DNA of 64,000 nucleotides, from the NCBI GenBank assembly GCA_013036105.1, contig JAAXCX010000006.1:62001-126000 (forward strand). The letters run 5' to 3'. This DNA comes from Vulcanimicrobiota bacterium. GTDB taxonomy: Bacteria; Vulcanimicrobiota; Vulcanimicrobiia; Vulcanimicrobiales; Vulcanimicrobiaceae. This document shows positions 1-7,956 of the stretch, piece by piece; position 1 is the stretch's first letter; each line of letters opens with the position of its first letter. The notes below the pieces were generated by a model. The model saw nothing but the letters and a program-made list of their open reading frames with translations. It ran no database searches and had not been told where the DNA came from. A program made the translations under genes and the position numbers.

Positions 1-813
1 GTCGGGCAGATAGCCCATTGCGTCGTAAAACAATATGCTCGTTGGATTCTTGCGTTTGCTGAGTTTGCTCTTGTCGGGATTGCGCAAGAGCGGCAGATGC
101 AGCAGCTGCGGCGGCTCCCATCCAAAATACTGATAGAGCAGCAAATGCTTGGGCGCCGACGAGAGCCACTCTTCGCCGCGAAAGACGTGCGTGATCTCCA
201 TCAAGTGGTCGTCAACGACGCTGGCGAGATGGTAGGTCGGCATGCCGTCCGATTTCATCAGCACCTGCATGTCGACGCTGCCCCAGTCGATCTCGATCGC
301 TCCACGGCGCAAGTCGTCCACGACGCATACGCCCTGCGCCGGCACACTCAATCGCACGACGTACGGCGTTCCGGCCGCCTCTTTTTTCGCGGCCTCTTCG
401 GCGCTGAAGCTCGTGCACAAGCCATCGTATCGCGACGGCAGCTTCGAAGCGCGCTGTGCGGCGCGCATATCGTCCAGCCGCTCAGGCGTGCAGAAACACT
501 TGAACGCATTACCGTCGTCCAAGAGCCGTTGCACGTGCTCGCGGTAGATTTCCGACCGCTCGCTCTGCCGGTATGGTCCGTGCGGACCACCAACATCGGG
601 GCCTTCATCCCAGCTCAAGCCCAGCCAGTGCAGCGAATCGAGAATCGCCTGCTCCGATTCGCGCGTGCTGCGCGCGCGATCCGTATCTTCGATGCGCAGC
701 ACGAACTTGCCGCCGTTTTTCTTGGCGAAACAGTAATTGATCAGCGCGACATAAGCGGTGCCGACGTGCGGGTCGCCGGTCGGCGACGGCGCGATACGCG
801 TTCTAACGGTCAA
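1..813 (-). CDS. gltX: Glutamyl-tRNA synthetase, 3' end outside the window
   Basis: Class I aminoacyl-tRNA synthetase that charges tRNA(Glu) with glutamate in the cytosol. The first 271 codons are present and the C-terminal anticodon-binding part lies beyond the left edge. The N-terminus reads [17 protein letters not shown], which is the family's HIGH-region signature (here HVGT), followed by [11 protein letters not shown]. Near the left edge KSKLSKRK matches the KMSKS-type ATP loop. No ATG fits. The best start is TTG at 813, preceded by a GGGTGAG sequence on the minus strand, and upstream frames reach the inverted repeat at 836-996. It is the last visible gene of the minus-strand mutase block but is separated from it by that repeat, so co-transcription is uncertain. 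A GluQ-type or non-discriminating Glu/Gln variant cannot be excluded from this half. Confidence 0.93.
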   Translation of the reverse strand, partial: MTVRTRIAPSPTGDPHVGTAYVALINYCFAKKNGGKFVLRIEDTDRARSTRESEQAILDSLHWLGLSWDEGPDVGGPHGPYRQSERSEIYREHVQRLLDDGNAFKCFCTPERLDDMRAAQRASKLPSRYDGLCTSFSAEEAAKKEAAGTPYVVRLSVPAQGVCVVDDLRRGAIEIDWGSVDMQVLMKSDGMPTYHLASVVDDHLMEITHVFRGEEWLSSAPKHLLLYQYFGWEPPQLLHLPLLRNPDKSKLSKRKNPTSILFYDAMGYLPD

Positions 814-835
814 TCTTGCTCACCCGCCGTAATGC

Positions 836-996
836 GCGAACGACGTCTGCCGGGTTCCATTTCGCTTGGCCACGCGCTCGCTGCGGCATCCCGCCTCCGC
901 TTGCCCTGCTGACTGCAGACCGCTCCCGCCATCCATGGCTCCGCGGTTGCAGTCAGACGACCTGCGCCGAAACGGAACCCGGCAAACGCCCTTCGC
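836..996. repeat. Nested inverted repeat between mutase subunit and gltX
   Basis: The whole intergenic space is one compound palindrome. The outer arms are 836-866 and 966-996 (31 nt, about 25 matching; the core GCCGGGTTCCATTTCG faces CGAAACGGAACCCGGC). Inside, GACTGCAGACCGC (911-923) faces GCGGTTGCAGTC (943-954) around a CCATCCATGG centre. On the minus strand it would form a long double-stemmed hairpin after the mutase stop codon. No T-run follows, so it is not a standard intrinsic terminator. It could be an mRNA-stabilising structure, or a REP/MITE-like element. No second copy was noticed in the window. Confidence 0.75.
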
Positions 997-998
997 AC

Positions 999-1412
999 TC
1001 AGCCGACGAGTTCGCGGCGGTTGCCGCATTCGCGCTGAACGAAACTGATGATATTGGCGAGCGGTGCGCCGGGCGTGAATATTTCGCGCACGCCGATGCG
1101 TTTGAGCTCCTCGGCATCTTCGGGCGGGATGGTTCCGCCGCCGAAAAAGACGATGTCTTGCGCGTTCTGCGCTTTGAGCTGTTCGACGATGAGCGGGAAG
1201 AGCGTCATGTGCGCGCCGCTGAGGATCGAAAGGCCGATGCCGTCGGCATCTTCTTGGATCGCCGTTTGCACGATCTGTTCGGGCGCTTGGAAGAGTCCGG
1301 TGTAAATGACTTCCATGCCCGCGTCGCGGAGCGCGCGCGCGATCACTTTCGCGCCGCGATCGTGTCCGTCGAGCCCGGCTTTCGCGATGACGATGCGCAG
1401 CGGTCTAGCCAT
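999..1412 (-). CDS. mcmA2: Cobalamin-binding small subunit of acyl-CoA mutase (methylmalonyl-CoA mutase type)
   Basis: A 137-residue B12-binding domain equivalent to the C-terminal domain of fused methylmalonyl-CoA mutases. The cobalamin-ligand motif DGHDRG (DxHxxG) is at about residues 15-20, followed by the family's GLSILSGAH and FFGGGTIP segments that surround the dimethylbenzimidazole tail. It should assemble with the catalytic subunit encoded at 1533-3242 to interconvert methylmalonyl-CoA and succinyl-CoA or a related acyl-CoA pair. Its ATG at 1412 overlaps the TAG of the small gene upstream by 8 bases, implying translational coupling. Stand-alone B12 subunits of this size are known from archaea and several bacterial phyla. 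The substrate cannot be fixed from this subunit. Confidence 0.93.
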   Translation of the reverse strand: MARPLRIVIAKAGLDGHDRGAKVIARALRDAGMEVIYTGLFQAPEQIVQTAIQEDADGIGLSILSGAHMTLFPLIVEQLKAQNAQDIVFFGGGTIPPEDAEELKRIGVREIFTPGAPLANIISFVQRECGNRRELVG

Positions 1413-1533
1413 GCGGCTGCGTGTCCTCGCGTTCGAGCTCGAGGCTAAGCCGGAGCGCTTCCTCGAGTTTAGCCATCACTTCTTTTAACGTCGCGGCTTC
1501 GGCGTCGCGCTGCTCTTGCGTGAGTGCGGCCAT
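1405..1533 (-). CDS. 42-residue protein between the two mutase subunits
   Basis: This small gene is not recognised as a known family. It starts at ATG 1533-1531, which overlaps the TAA of the catalytic mutase gene (TAATG), and ends in a TAG that overlaps the ATG of the B12 subunit by 8 bases. The product begins [20 protein letters not shown] and continues as a charged, leucine-rich segment (KLEEALRLSLELERE) that looks like one amphipathic helix, with no signal peptide or cysteines. Tight overlap at both ends and reading-frame conservation within an operon argue for a translated gene. An assembly or linker function for the split mutase is a guess. Confidence 0.7.
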   Translation of the reverse strand: MAALTQEQRDAEAATLKEVMAKLEEALRLSLELEREDTQPHG

Positions 1534-3242
1534 TAAAACGCAACTTTCTCGGTGTAACGTCCGTAGACGGCGGCCATCGCTTCGACGATCTCGCCTTCGG
1601 TGAGGTAGGCCTTCACGCAGTCGATCAGGTGCGGCATCACATTGTCGTTCGGGTCGGCGCAAGCTTTCCTCAGACGTTCGAGTGCAGATTGCGCGGCGGC
1701 CTGATCGCGATTGCGGCGGACGTCTGCAACCGACCGCGCCTGTTCGCGCTCCATCTCCACGCCGATACGCAGCAGTTCGATATCTTGCCGTTCTTCGGGC
1801 TTCTCGAAGGCGTTCACGCCGACGAGAATACGATCTTTTGTTTCCAGCGATCGCTGATAGCGGTAGCTCGCGTCGGCAATCTCGCGCTGGAAGAACCCGG
1901 CCTCGATCGCTTCGATCACGCCGCCGTATTCCTCGATGCGTTTGAAGTAGTCTTCGGCCTGGCGCTCGAGCTCGTTGGTGAGCGCCTCGATGAAATACGA
2001 ACCGCCTAGCGGATCGACGACATTGGTCACGTTGGTTTCGTACGCGAGCACTTGCTGCGTACGCAGCGCGATCTCGGCCGCCTTCTCGGAAGGCAGCGCG
2101 AGCACTTCGTCCATCGAATTGGTATGCAGCGACTGCGTGCCGCCGAGAACGGCCGCCAATGCTTCGTACGCCACCCGGACGATATTGTTCTCGGGTTGCT
2201 GCGCGGTCGCGCTGCAGCCGGCCGTCTGCGTATGGAAGCGCATCTGCAGCGAACGCGCATCCTTCGCACCGTAACGGTCGCGCATGTGCCGTGCCCAAAT
2301 GCGCCGCGCGGCCCGGAACTTGCAGATCTCTTCGAAGAAGTCGATGTGCGAGTTGAAGAAAAACGACAGACGCGGCGCAAAGGAGTCAACGTCCATTCCC
2401 GCGGCGACGCAGGCTTCGACGTAGGCGAATCCGTCGGCCAGCGTAAACGCCAGCTCTTGCGCGGCGGTCGAACCTGCTTCGCGAATGTGGTAACCGCTGA
2501 TCGAGATCGTGTTCCAGCGCGGCATCTCGTCGCGGCAAAAACGGATCATGTCGACGATGAGCCGCATATGCGGACGCGGCGGAAAGATCCATTCTTTCTG
2601 CGCGATGTATTCTTTGAGAATATCGGCTTGCACCGTCCCGCCGAGTTGCGCCCGCGGGGTACCCTTCTTTTCCGCGGCGGCGACATAGAGCGCGAGCGCG
2701 ATACATGCCGGACCGTTGATCGTCATCGACGTCGTGATGTCGCCCATGTCTATGCCGTCGAAGAGCGTATCCATATCGGCAAGCGAATCGATGGCGACTC
2801 CACACTTGCCGACTTCGCCGCGCGCCTGCGGCGCGTCGGAATCGAATCCCATCAGCGTGGGCATGTCGAAGGCCACCGACAACCCATGCTGGCCGTGTGA
2901 GAGCAAGAAATGGTAACGCTCGTTGGTTTGCTTGGCATTGCCGAAGCCGGCGAATTGGCGCATCGTCCACAGGCGGTCGCGGTACATATTGGGATGGATG
3001 CCGCGCGTGTACGGATAGATGGAAGGCCAGCTCAGATCGCGCGCGAGATCCAGCTCCACGTCTTGCGGTCCGTAGATGGTCTTTAAAGGAAGGTCGGAGA
3101 TGGTGCGATCGACTGCACCCGATCCGGCGCCGGCGCGGCGCTTACCCTTGGCGGAAGCGTTCTCCCACGTTTTTTCTTGCGCGCTAAAGTCATTCTCCGG
3201 CTGCGCGCCTGAAGTGTCCGGGCGTTCGATCATTTTTGCCAT
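1533..3242 (-). CDS. mcmA1: Acyl-CoA mutase catalytic (large) subunit, methylmalonyl-CoA mutase type
   Basis: A TIM-barrel catalytic subunit of 569 residues without the C-terminal B12 domain, which is supplied by 999-1412. Family segments seen include [83 protein letters not shown] and [16 protein letters not shown]. The Tyr in NMYRDRLW sits where methylmalonyl-CoA mutases have their substrate-contact Tyr. Isobutyryl- and 2-hydroxyisobutyryl-CoA mutases are known to differ there, so methylmalonyl-CoA is the favoured substrate, as an inference. The ATG at 3242 (MAKMIERPD) overlaps the TAA of the upstream gene (TAATG); a start 5 codons earlier also exists. With meaB upstream it forms a B12-dependent propionate/succinate module. 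Confidence 0.93.
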   Translation of the reverse strand: MAKMIERPDTSGAQPENDFSAQEKTWENASAKGKRRAGAGSGAVDRTISDLPLKTIYGPQDVELDLARDLSWPSIYPYTRGIHPNMYRDRLWTMRQFAGFGNAKQTNERYHFLLSHGQHGLSVAFDMPTLMGFDSDAPQARGEVGKCGVAIDSLADMDTLFDGIDMGDITTSMTINGPACIALALYVAAAEKKGTPRAQLGGTVQADILKEYIAQKEWIFPPRPHMRLIVDMIRFCRDEMPRWNTISISGYHIREAGSTAAQELAFTLADGFAYVEACVAAGMDVDSFAPRLSFFFNSHIDFFEEICKFRAARRIWARHMRDRYGAKDARSLQMRFHTQTAGCSATAQQPENNIVRVAYEALAAVLGGTQSLHTNSMDEVLALPSEKAAEIALRTQQVLAYETNVTNVVDPLGGSYFIEALTNELERQAEDYFKRIEEYGGVIEAIEAGFFQREIADASYRYQRSLETKDRILVGVNAFEKPEERQDIELLRIGVEMEREQARSVADVRRNRDQAAAQSALERLRKACADPNDNVMPHLIDCVKAYLTEGEIVEAMAAVYGRYTEKVAF

Positions 3243-4015
3243 TACGTGCCGTCGCAATCCCGGGCCGCTATCAACGCCTGCTGAATAAGGCTGCGGCCCT
3301 GGCTGGCCATGGCGGCGTCGAGCTGGGAAAGCCGGTCGTATTTCAGGGCGTGCGCACTGATGACGGTCGGCGGTTTACTCGCCAGACGCGGGTCGTAGTC
3401 GGCCGGCAGGCTGGGCGGCGGCGTATTGAACTGCGGCGGCGGCACGGGCGTCGCGGCATTGGGCATCGTGTCCAGTCCCGGGCCCGCGGCGGCGCCGCCG
3501 GCATTCCCGGCCGAGCCCGTTCCAAAAGCGCTGCTCACATTCTGCAAGACGTCGGTCCCGTAGTTATCAACGATGGTGCCGTAAACTTGAGCGTAACGGT
3601 CGGCGGTCGCGCGCTGGAGGTCGACGATATTCTGCACGCGCTGACGCAGCGCGTCCACTTTGGCAACCTTCCCGACCGGATAGACCGCATAGGACTCTTG
3701 CAAGAGCCCTTCTATTTGGTGGATCGACCCGATCAAGTTGGTGCTCTCCTGATCGATTTTCGCCGCGTAGAGCTGCACGCCGTCCTGCAGTTTGGTCTTC
3801 GAGTATTTCGCGAGCTGCAGTTCGTCTTGCCGGATCGCCGCGGTCGCCGTGCGGTACTGACTTTGCATGCGCGCGAGCGGCAGCACGACTTTGTGCAGAG
3901 TGCTGCAGACCGGACTCACGCGCTCTTGAATGATGGTCGGCGGCGGCTGGAAGACCGGATACGGCTTCGGTGACGGAGTTGCCGCCGCGACGAGCGCAAA
4001 CACGAACGCTAGCAT
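3242..4015 (-). CDS. Secreted protein, paralogue 2 of a tandem pair in the mutase operon
   Basis: Not a family I recognise. The 257-residue product starts with a short hydrophobic segment ([16 protein letters not shown]) that looks like a signal peptide. It then has [20 protein letters not shown], a helical middle with [19 protein letters not shown], a Gly/Ala/Pro-rich linker at about 165-215, and the end [11 protein letters not shown]. The same three blocks in the same order occur in the gene at 4016-4771, so the pair arose by tandem duplication. Conserved cysteines in the N-terminal and C-terminal blocks could form a disulfide outside the cytoplasm. Its stop overlaps the mutase start (TAATG), so it is translationally coupled to a cytosolic enzyme, an odd pairing for a secreted protein. 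Confidence 0.85.
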   Translation of the reverse strand: MLAFVFALVAAATPSPKPYPVFQPPPTIIQERVSPVCSTLHKVVLPLARMQSQYRTATAAIRQDELQLAKYSKTKLQDGVQLYAAKIDQESTNLIGSIHQIEGLLQESYAVYPVGKVAKVDALRQRVQNIVDLQRATADRYAQVYGTIVDNYGTDVLQNVSSAFGTGSAGNAGGAAAGPGLDTMPNAATPVPPPQFNTPPPSLPADYDPRLASKPPTVISAHALKYDRLSQLDAAMASQGRSLIQQALIAARDCDGT

Positions 4016-4771
4016 TTAGCCTCCGTCGCAATCGCGCGCCGCGATTAACGCTTGCGCTGCAAGAGCGGGCCCTTCGCGGTTCATGAGAGAGGTGAGCTCG
4101 CCCCGGCGCGACCATTTCAAACTTCTCATCGCGAAGCCGGGCGGCGGCACGCTCGACAATCTCGGGTCGCTATCGGCGGCAAGTCGAGGCGGCGGTGACG
4201 TCGCAACAGGCTGAGACGGTCCGGGGCCGCCCGTCCCAAACGGAACGATGTCCGAAGGGAGCGGCGTCGCACCGGGGTGCGGATCGGCACGCTCGCCCGC
4301 CAACTGGTTAAGACTGTTCTGGATTCCGTTCACGTCGGTATTATCCACGAAAGCGGCATAGGCAGCGAGATCGTTGTTGGCCAGGGTGCGTTGGAGATCG
4401 ACGACGTTTTGCACGCGTTGACGCAACGCATCGACTTTCGCGTTCGTCCCTTGAGGGTAGGCGGCATACGACTTGTTCAGATCGCTGTAAATCTCGTCGA
4501 AGTTTTGGAAGATGCTCGTGTAGAGCATATCGACTTTCGCGGCGTACAAGAATTGCCCGTCGCGCAGATACGTTCTTCCGTTGGCCGCGAAACGGGATTG
4601 CGCGGCAACAATTCCGGCCATGATCGGCTTGTCTTTTATGTACATCTTCGCGAGCGGAACGACGAGCTGATGCAGCGTGCTGCACACCGGGCTGACGCGC
4701 TCGCGGATGATCGTCGGCGGCGGCGTCGCCGTTGCGGCCGCAAGCACGACCGAGCCAAGCAGCGCGATCAC
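4016..4771 (-). CDS. Secreted protein, paralogue 1 of a tandem pair in the mutase operon
   Basis: A 251-residue product of unknown function starting with a hydrophobic leader (MIALLGSVVLAAATATPPP). It shares [26 protein letters not shown] and [11 protein letters not shown] with the next gene downstream, differing mainly in the Pro/Gly-rich region at about 165-205. The start is GTG at 4771, which overlaps the meaB stop codon as GTGA, and the stop TAA directly abuts the ATG of the paralogue. The middle is predicted mostly helical. The extracytoplasmic location is inferred from the leader; there is no lipobox and no clear C-terminal anchor. Confidence 0.85.
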   Translation of the reverse strand: MIALLGSVVLAAATATPPPTIIRERVSPVCSTLHQLVVPLAKMYIKDKPIMAGIVAAQSRFAANGRTYLRDGQFLYAAKVDMLYTSIFQNFDEIYSDLNKSYAAYPQGTNAKVDALRQRVQNVVDLQRTLANNDLAAYAAFVDNTDVNGIQNSLNQLAGERADPHPGATPLPSDIVPFGTGGPGPSQPVATSPPPRLAADSDPRLSSVPPPGFAMRSLKWSRRGELTSLMNREGPALAAQALIAARDCDGG

Positions 4772-5754
4772 GTCAGGCCCTTGACCGACGCGCGCACGTG
4801 CGGCGCGCGAGCCGGCTCGTCGGAAACTTCAGATGAGATGCCAAAAGCACCTAGGACACGTTCGGCGGCGGCATACGGATCGACTCCGGCCGCCAATTCG
4901 CTGCCCAGGTGGCGGTCCAGTTTGCGCTCGAGCTGCCCCAGGGCCAGTTGGCGGACCTGGTGCGCGAAGGCTTCCCGGCGCTTCTCATCGAGCTCGCCCG
5001 ATTCGCGCAGGTACGCAACGTGCCGCTCGACACCCGCCCAGAGCTCGTCGACGCCCTCGCCGCTTGTCGCCTGCGTCATAATCAGCTCGGGCACCCAGCC
5101 ACTGAAATCGAGCATTTCCATCATCGAACGAATCTCGTGTTTGAGTTGATTCGCCATTGGGTGGTCTTTTTTGTTGACCACGAAAATGTCGGCAATTTCT
5201 AGTATCCCGGCTTTGAGCACCTGAATACTGTCGCCGCTGCCCGGCTGCAAAGCGACGATCGTGGTTTGCGCGAGTTCCGCGATTTCGATCTCGGATTGTC
5301 CGACGCCGACGGTCTCGATGATGACGACGTCCAAGCCGAACGCGTCCATCAGCAGCACGGCGTCGGCCGTGGCTCCGGAGAGACCGCCCAGATGGCCGCG
5401 GCTGGCCATCGACCGGATAAAAACTTCTCCGTCCGTAAAGTGTTCGGTCAATCGAATGCGATCGCCCAACAACGCGCCGTGCGAAAACGGAGAACTCGGA
5501 TCCACCGACACGACGCCGACGCTCTTGCCCAGCGAGCGGATCTTGCGAACCAGCGCGTTACCGAGCGTTGATTTGCCGACGCCGGGCGGTCCCGTGAGAC
5601 CAATGGTGAGCGCGCGCCCCGTTTGCGAAAACAGATGGCGCACCAGCTCCGCTCCCCGTCCGGATTCCGCGCGGCTGATCGCGCGCGCCAGCGCGCGTGG
5701 GGAACGGGCGCGAAATTGCCGCAAGAGGTCTGAGTGATCGCCTGGACTGCCCAC
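4768..5754 (-). CDS. meaB: MeaB/ArgK-family P-loop GTPase, chaperone of the B12-dependent mutase
   Basis: A G3E-family GTPase that loads, protects and reactivates adenosylcobalamin-dependent acyl-CoA mutases. The P-loop GPPGVGKST is at about residues 50-58, followed by VDPSSPFSHGALLGDRIRL, IETVGVGQSE (switch/Walker B region) and the guanine-specificity motif VNKKDH. The length of about 328 residues is usual for the family. I chose GTG 5754, because upstream codons in this frame lie inside the divergent GH125 gene; this start overlaps that gene's start by 21 bases, so the two divergent genes have no free intergenic promoter region. It is the first gene of the mutase operon, ending in a GTGA overlap with the next gene. 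Confidence 0.93.
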   Translation of the reverse strand: MGSPGDHSDLLRQFRARSPRALARAISRAESGRGAELVRHLFSQTGRALTIGLTGPPGVGKSTLGNALVRKIRSLGKSVGVVSVDPSSPFSHGALLGDRIRLTEHFTDGEVFIRSMASRGHLGGLSGATADAVLLMDAFGLDVVIIETVGVGQSEIEIAELAQTTIVALQPGSGDSIQVLKAGILEIADIFVVNKKDHPMANQLKHEIRSMMEMLDFSGWVPELIMTQATSGEGVDELWAGVERHVAYLRESGELDEKRREAFAHQVRQLALGQLERKLDRHLGSELAAGVDPYAAAERVLGAFGISSEVSDEPARAPHVRASVKGLT

Positions 5755-7227
5755 GTTCGAAGGATTGCCGCCGCGCTGACGGTTGTCCTTGCCTTGTCCG
5801 GCGCACCCGCTTATGCGCAAAGCCTTCTTCTGCCGCTGACCGGTCATCGCGCAAGCGCAATCGAACCGGCCTCGCTTTTCCACACGCTCTTCACCGATTT
5901 TTTCAGCGAGAGCGACAACACGACATACGTACAGACGGGCGACATTCCCGCCATGTGGCTGCGCGACTCTTCCGCGCAATCGATTCCGTACGTGCGATTT
6001 ACACCGGGGTATCCGATTCTCGCGGTGCGTCTGCTCGGCGTCATCGAACGCAACGCGCGCAACGTGGCCGTCGATCCGTACGCGAACGCGTTCACGGCAA
6101 ACTATCACATCTGGGAGCGCAAATGGGAAGCGGATTCGCTGGCGTGGCCCGTGCTGCTGGCGTGGGTTGTCCGCCAGCAAACCGGAACGCGCGCGGTTTT
6201 CACCAACGCGTTCCACCATGAACTGCGCGCCAGCGTCGACACGTGGCGGTGCGAGCAGCTCCACGCGACCTGCAGCCGCTACCATACCGAACTGCAAAGC
6301 GAAGCGTTCAATCCGGAAACGGGAATGATTTGGACCGCGTACCGCCCGTCCGACGACGCCGTCCGCTATCATTTCAATATACCGCAGGAAGCGATCGCGG
6401 CGATTGCGCTGCGCGTCATCGCGCGGCTCGCGATCGACGGGTACGGCGACCGCAATCTGGCAAACGAAGCGAACGCGATGTCGGCGCAGGTCGAAGACGG
6501 CATCGAACTCTTTGGCCGGGCCTGGCGCCCCGAGCTGGGCGGCTGGACCTACGCTTATGAAACCGACGGCAACGGCGCACAACTCTTTGCCGACGACGCC
6601 AACATTCCCAACCTCACAGCAATGCCGTACATCGGATGGTCGTCGTCTTCGGATCCCTTCTATCTGAGTACGCGAGCGTTTACGCTTTCAACGCGCAACC
6701 CGTGGTACTACAAAGGACTCTACGCCTCAGGATTGGGCAGCGAACATACGCCGCCCGGATATGTCTGGCCGCTCGGTATCATCGGGCGTGCGTTAACGGC
6801 GACGTCGTCGCAAGAAATCGCGGAGAGCGTAACGACGCTGGCCGAAACCGACAGCAAAGACGGCCTCATCCACGAAAGTTTCTACGGGAACGGATATTGG
6901 GCGTTTACGCGCGCCGAATTCGGCTGGGCCAACGCGCTCTATGCCGAGTTGCTCTTTCGCACGCTCGCGGGATTTTCGGCGCCGCCGCTGACCAGCACCG
7001 GCACTGCGGTCGTTCCATTTGAAGAGCTGAGCGGCACGCCCGCGATCGTGAACGCGCCGATCGCGCGCATCTACAACACGACGCTGATCTATGCCGCGCT
7101 GGACCGGTTGTTGATCGAAGCGGACGGCCGCACCGTCGTGCCGGGCGCTCCCGCGATGGTCATGACCCGAAGCGCCGGCAACGCTCGCCGTATTCCTCAA
7201 CCGCGCGCGCGAAGTCGTCCTCACTGA
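5734..7227 (+). CDS. Secreted glycoside hydrolase family 125 (exo-alpha-1,6-mannosidase-like)
   Basis: A metal-independent glycosidase of the GH125 (formerly DUF1237) family, whose characterised members remove alpha-1,6-linked mannose from glycans. Seen are TGDIPAMWLRDSSAQSIPYV near residue 68, WERKWEADSLAWPVLL, YETDGNGAQLFADDANIP, the IHESF segment that carries the catalytic base glutamate in this family, and FGWANALYAELLF. An N-terminal signal peptide (about residues 1-28, ending APAYAQ) sends it out of the cytoplasm. The start is GTG 5734. The roughly 85-residue tail after the catalytic core has no recognised domain, and its last 68 bases overlap uppS on the other strand. The true substrate is unknown. 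Confidence 0.9.
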   Translation: MIAWTAHVRRIAAALTVVLALSGAPAYAQSLLLPLTGHRASAIEPASLFHTLFTDFFSESDNTTYVQTGDIPAMWLRDSSAQSIPYVRFTPGYPILAVRLLGVIERNARNVAVDPYANAFTANYHIWERKWEADSLAWPVLLAWVVRQQTGTRAVFTNAFHHELRASVDTWRCEQLHATCSRYHTELQSEAFNPETGMIWTAYRPSDDAVRYHFNIPQEAIAAIALRVIARLAIDGYGDRNLANEANAMSAQVEDGIELFGRAWRPELGGWTYAYETDGNGAQLFADDANIPNLTAMPYIGWSSSSDPFYLSTRAFTLSTRNPWYYKGLYASGLGSEHTPPGYVWPLGIIGRALTATSSQEIAESVTTLAETDSKDGLIHESFYGNGYWAFTRAEFGWANALYAELLFRTLAGFSAPPLTSTGTAVVPFEELSGTPAIVNAPIARIYNTTLIYAALDRLLIEADGRTVVPGAPAMVMTRSAGNARRIPQPRARSRPH

Positions 7228-7879
7228 AATCGGGCCACATGACCGGCAGCGTCAGCAACTCCGTGTACGCGAGTTGGAAGAGCAGAAAATTCGAGACGCG
7301 AAAATCTCCACCGGTGCGTATCAGCAGATCGGGATCGGGCTGTTGCGGAGCGTAGAGCCGCCGTCTCAATGCGGATTCGTCAACATCGCGTGCGCGCAGA
7401 GTGCCCGATTCAACGTCATCCGCAATCGCGCGCACCGCACGCACGATCTCGGAGCGTCCGCTGTAATTTAACGCCAGGTTGAGCGTCATCCGCCGGTTGT
7501 GCGCGGTTGCGCGCACGAGCCTCTCGATCGCTCCTCGCGCCGGACGTGGAAATTCGGCGATGTCGCCGACGACCTGAACGGCTACGCCTTGCCTGCGAAG
7601 CTGGGTGAGTTCGGTTCTGGCAAAAATCGCGCATAACTGCATGAGCACGCGCACTTCGGAAGGATCGCGCGTCCAATTTTCGGTTGAAAAACCGTAGACG
7701 GTCAGCACGCTCACGCCTGCCCCCAGGGCAGCGCGCACCGCCGCGCGCAGCGCGCCGATACCGCGGCGGTGCCCCTGCGCAGCAGGCAATCCGTGACTCT
7801 TGGCCCAGCGGCGGTTGCCGTCCATGATAACCGCGACGTGGACGGGGATCGGTGACTGGACGGGTACCTGCATTGCCAT
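7160..7879 (-). CDS. uppS: Isoprenyl (undecaprenyl) diphosphate synthase
   Basis: A cis-prenyltransferase that elongates farnesyl diphosphate with isopentenyl diphosphate to make the lipid carrier used by MraY and MurG in this same window. HVAVIMDGNRRWAKSHG holds the catalytic Asp and the Asn/Arg of the pyrophosphate site; VYGFSTENW and LNYSGRSEIVRA are further family blocks, and RTGGDFRVSNFLLFQLAY is the C-terminal signature. I prefer ATG 7879 (MAMQVPVQ) because the candidate GTG at 7897 lies inside the predicted promoter. That would leave a very short or absent leader. The stop codon lies 68 bases inside the convergent GH125 gene. Confidence 0.95.
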   Translation of the reverse strand: MAMQVPVQSPIPVHVAVIMDGNRRWAKSHGLPAAQGHRRGIGALRAAVRAALGAGVSVLTVYGFSTENWTRDPSEVRVLMQLCAIFARTELTQLRRQGVAVQVVGDIAEFPRPARGAIERLVRATAHNRRMTLNLALNYSGRSEIVRAVRAIADDVESGTLRARDVDESALRRRLYAPQQPDPDLLIRTGGDFRVSNFLLFQLAYTELLTLPVMWPDFSEDDFARAVEEYGERCRRFGS

Positions 7880-7885
7880 ACATTT

Positions 7886-7917
7886 ACTTTGTATCACAAA
7901 GTTATCCTGGCGGGCAA
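7886..7917 (-). promoter_or_regulatory. Putative uppS promoter with overlapping palindrome
   Basis: On the minus strand TTGCCC (7917-7912) is followed after 18 bases by TACAAA (7893-7888), about 8 bases upstream of the chosen uppS ATG. An exact inverted repeat, ACTTTG-TATCA-CAAAGT (7886-7902), covers the -10 region and could be an operator or a chance AT-rich palindrome. Confidence 0.45.
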
Positions 7918-7956
7918 GCGGGACCGGCCTTCCCGGACGCTAACCATATCGCCCTC

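Noticed and set aside
2052-2900. Open frame of 282 codons antisense to the mutase
   Set aside because: Shadow of the catalytic mutase gene.
4768-5760. Cobalamin riboswitch controlling the B12-mutase operon
   Set aside because: There is no non-coding leader before meaB; the upstream bases are inside the divergent GH125 gene.
4768-6582. meaB as a 604-residue fusion protein
   Set aside because: The extra N-terminal part is antisense to the GH125 gene and has no family resemblance; MeaB proteins are about 330 residues.
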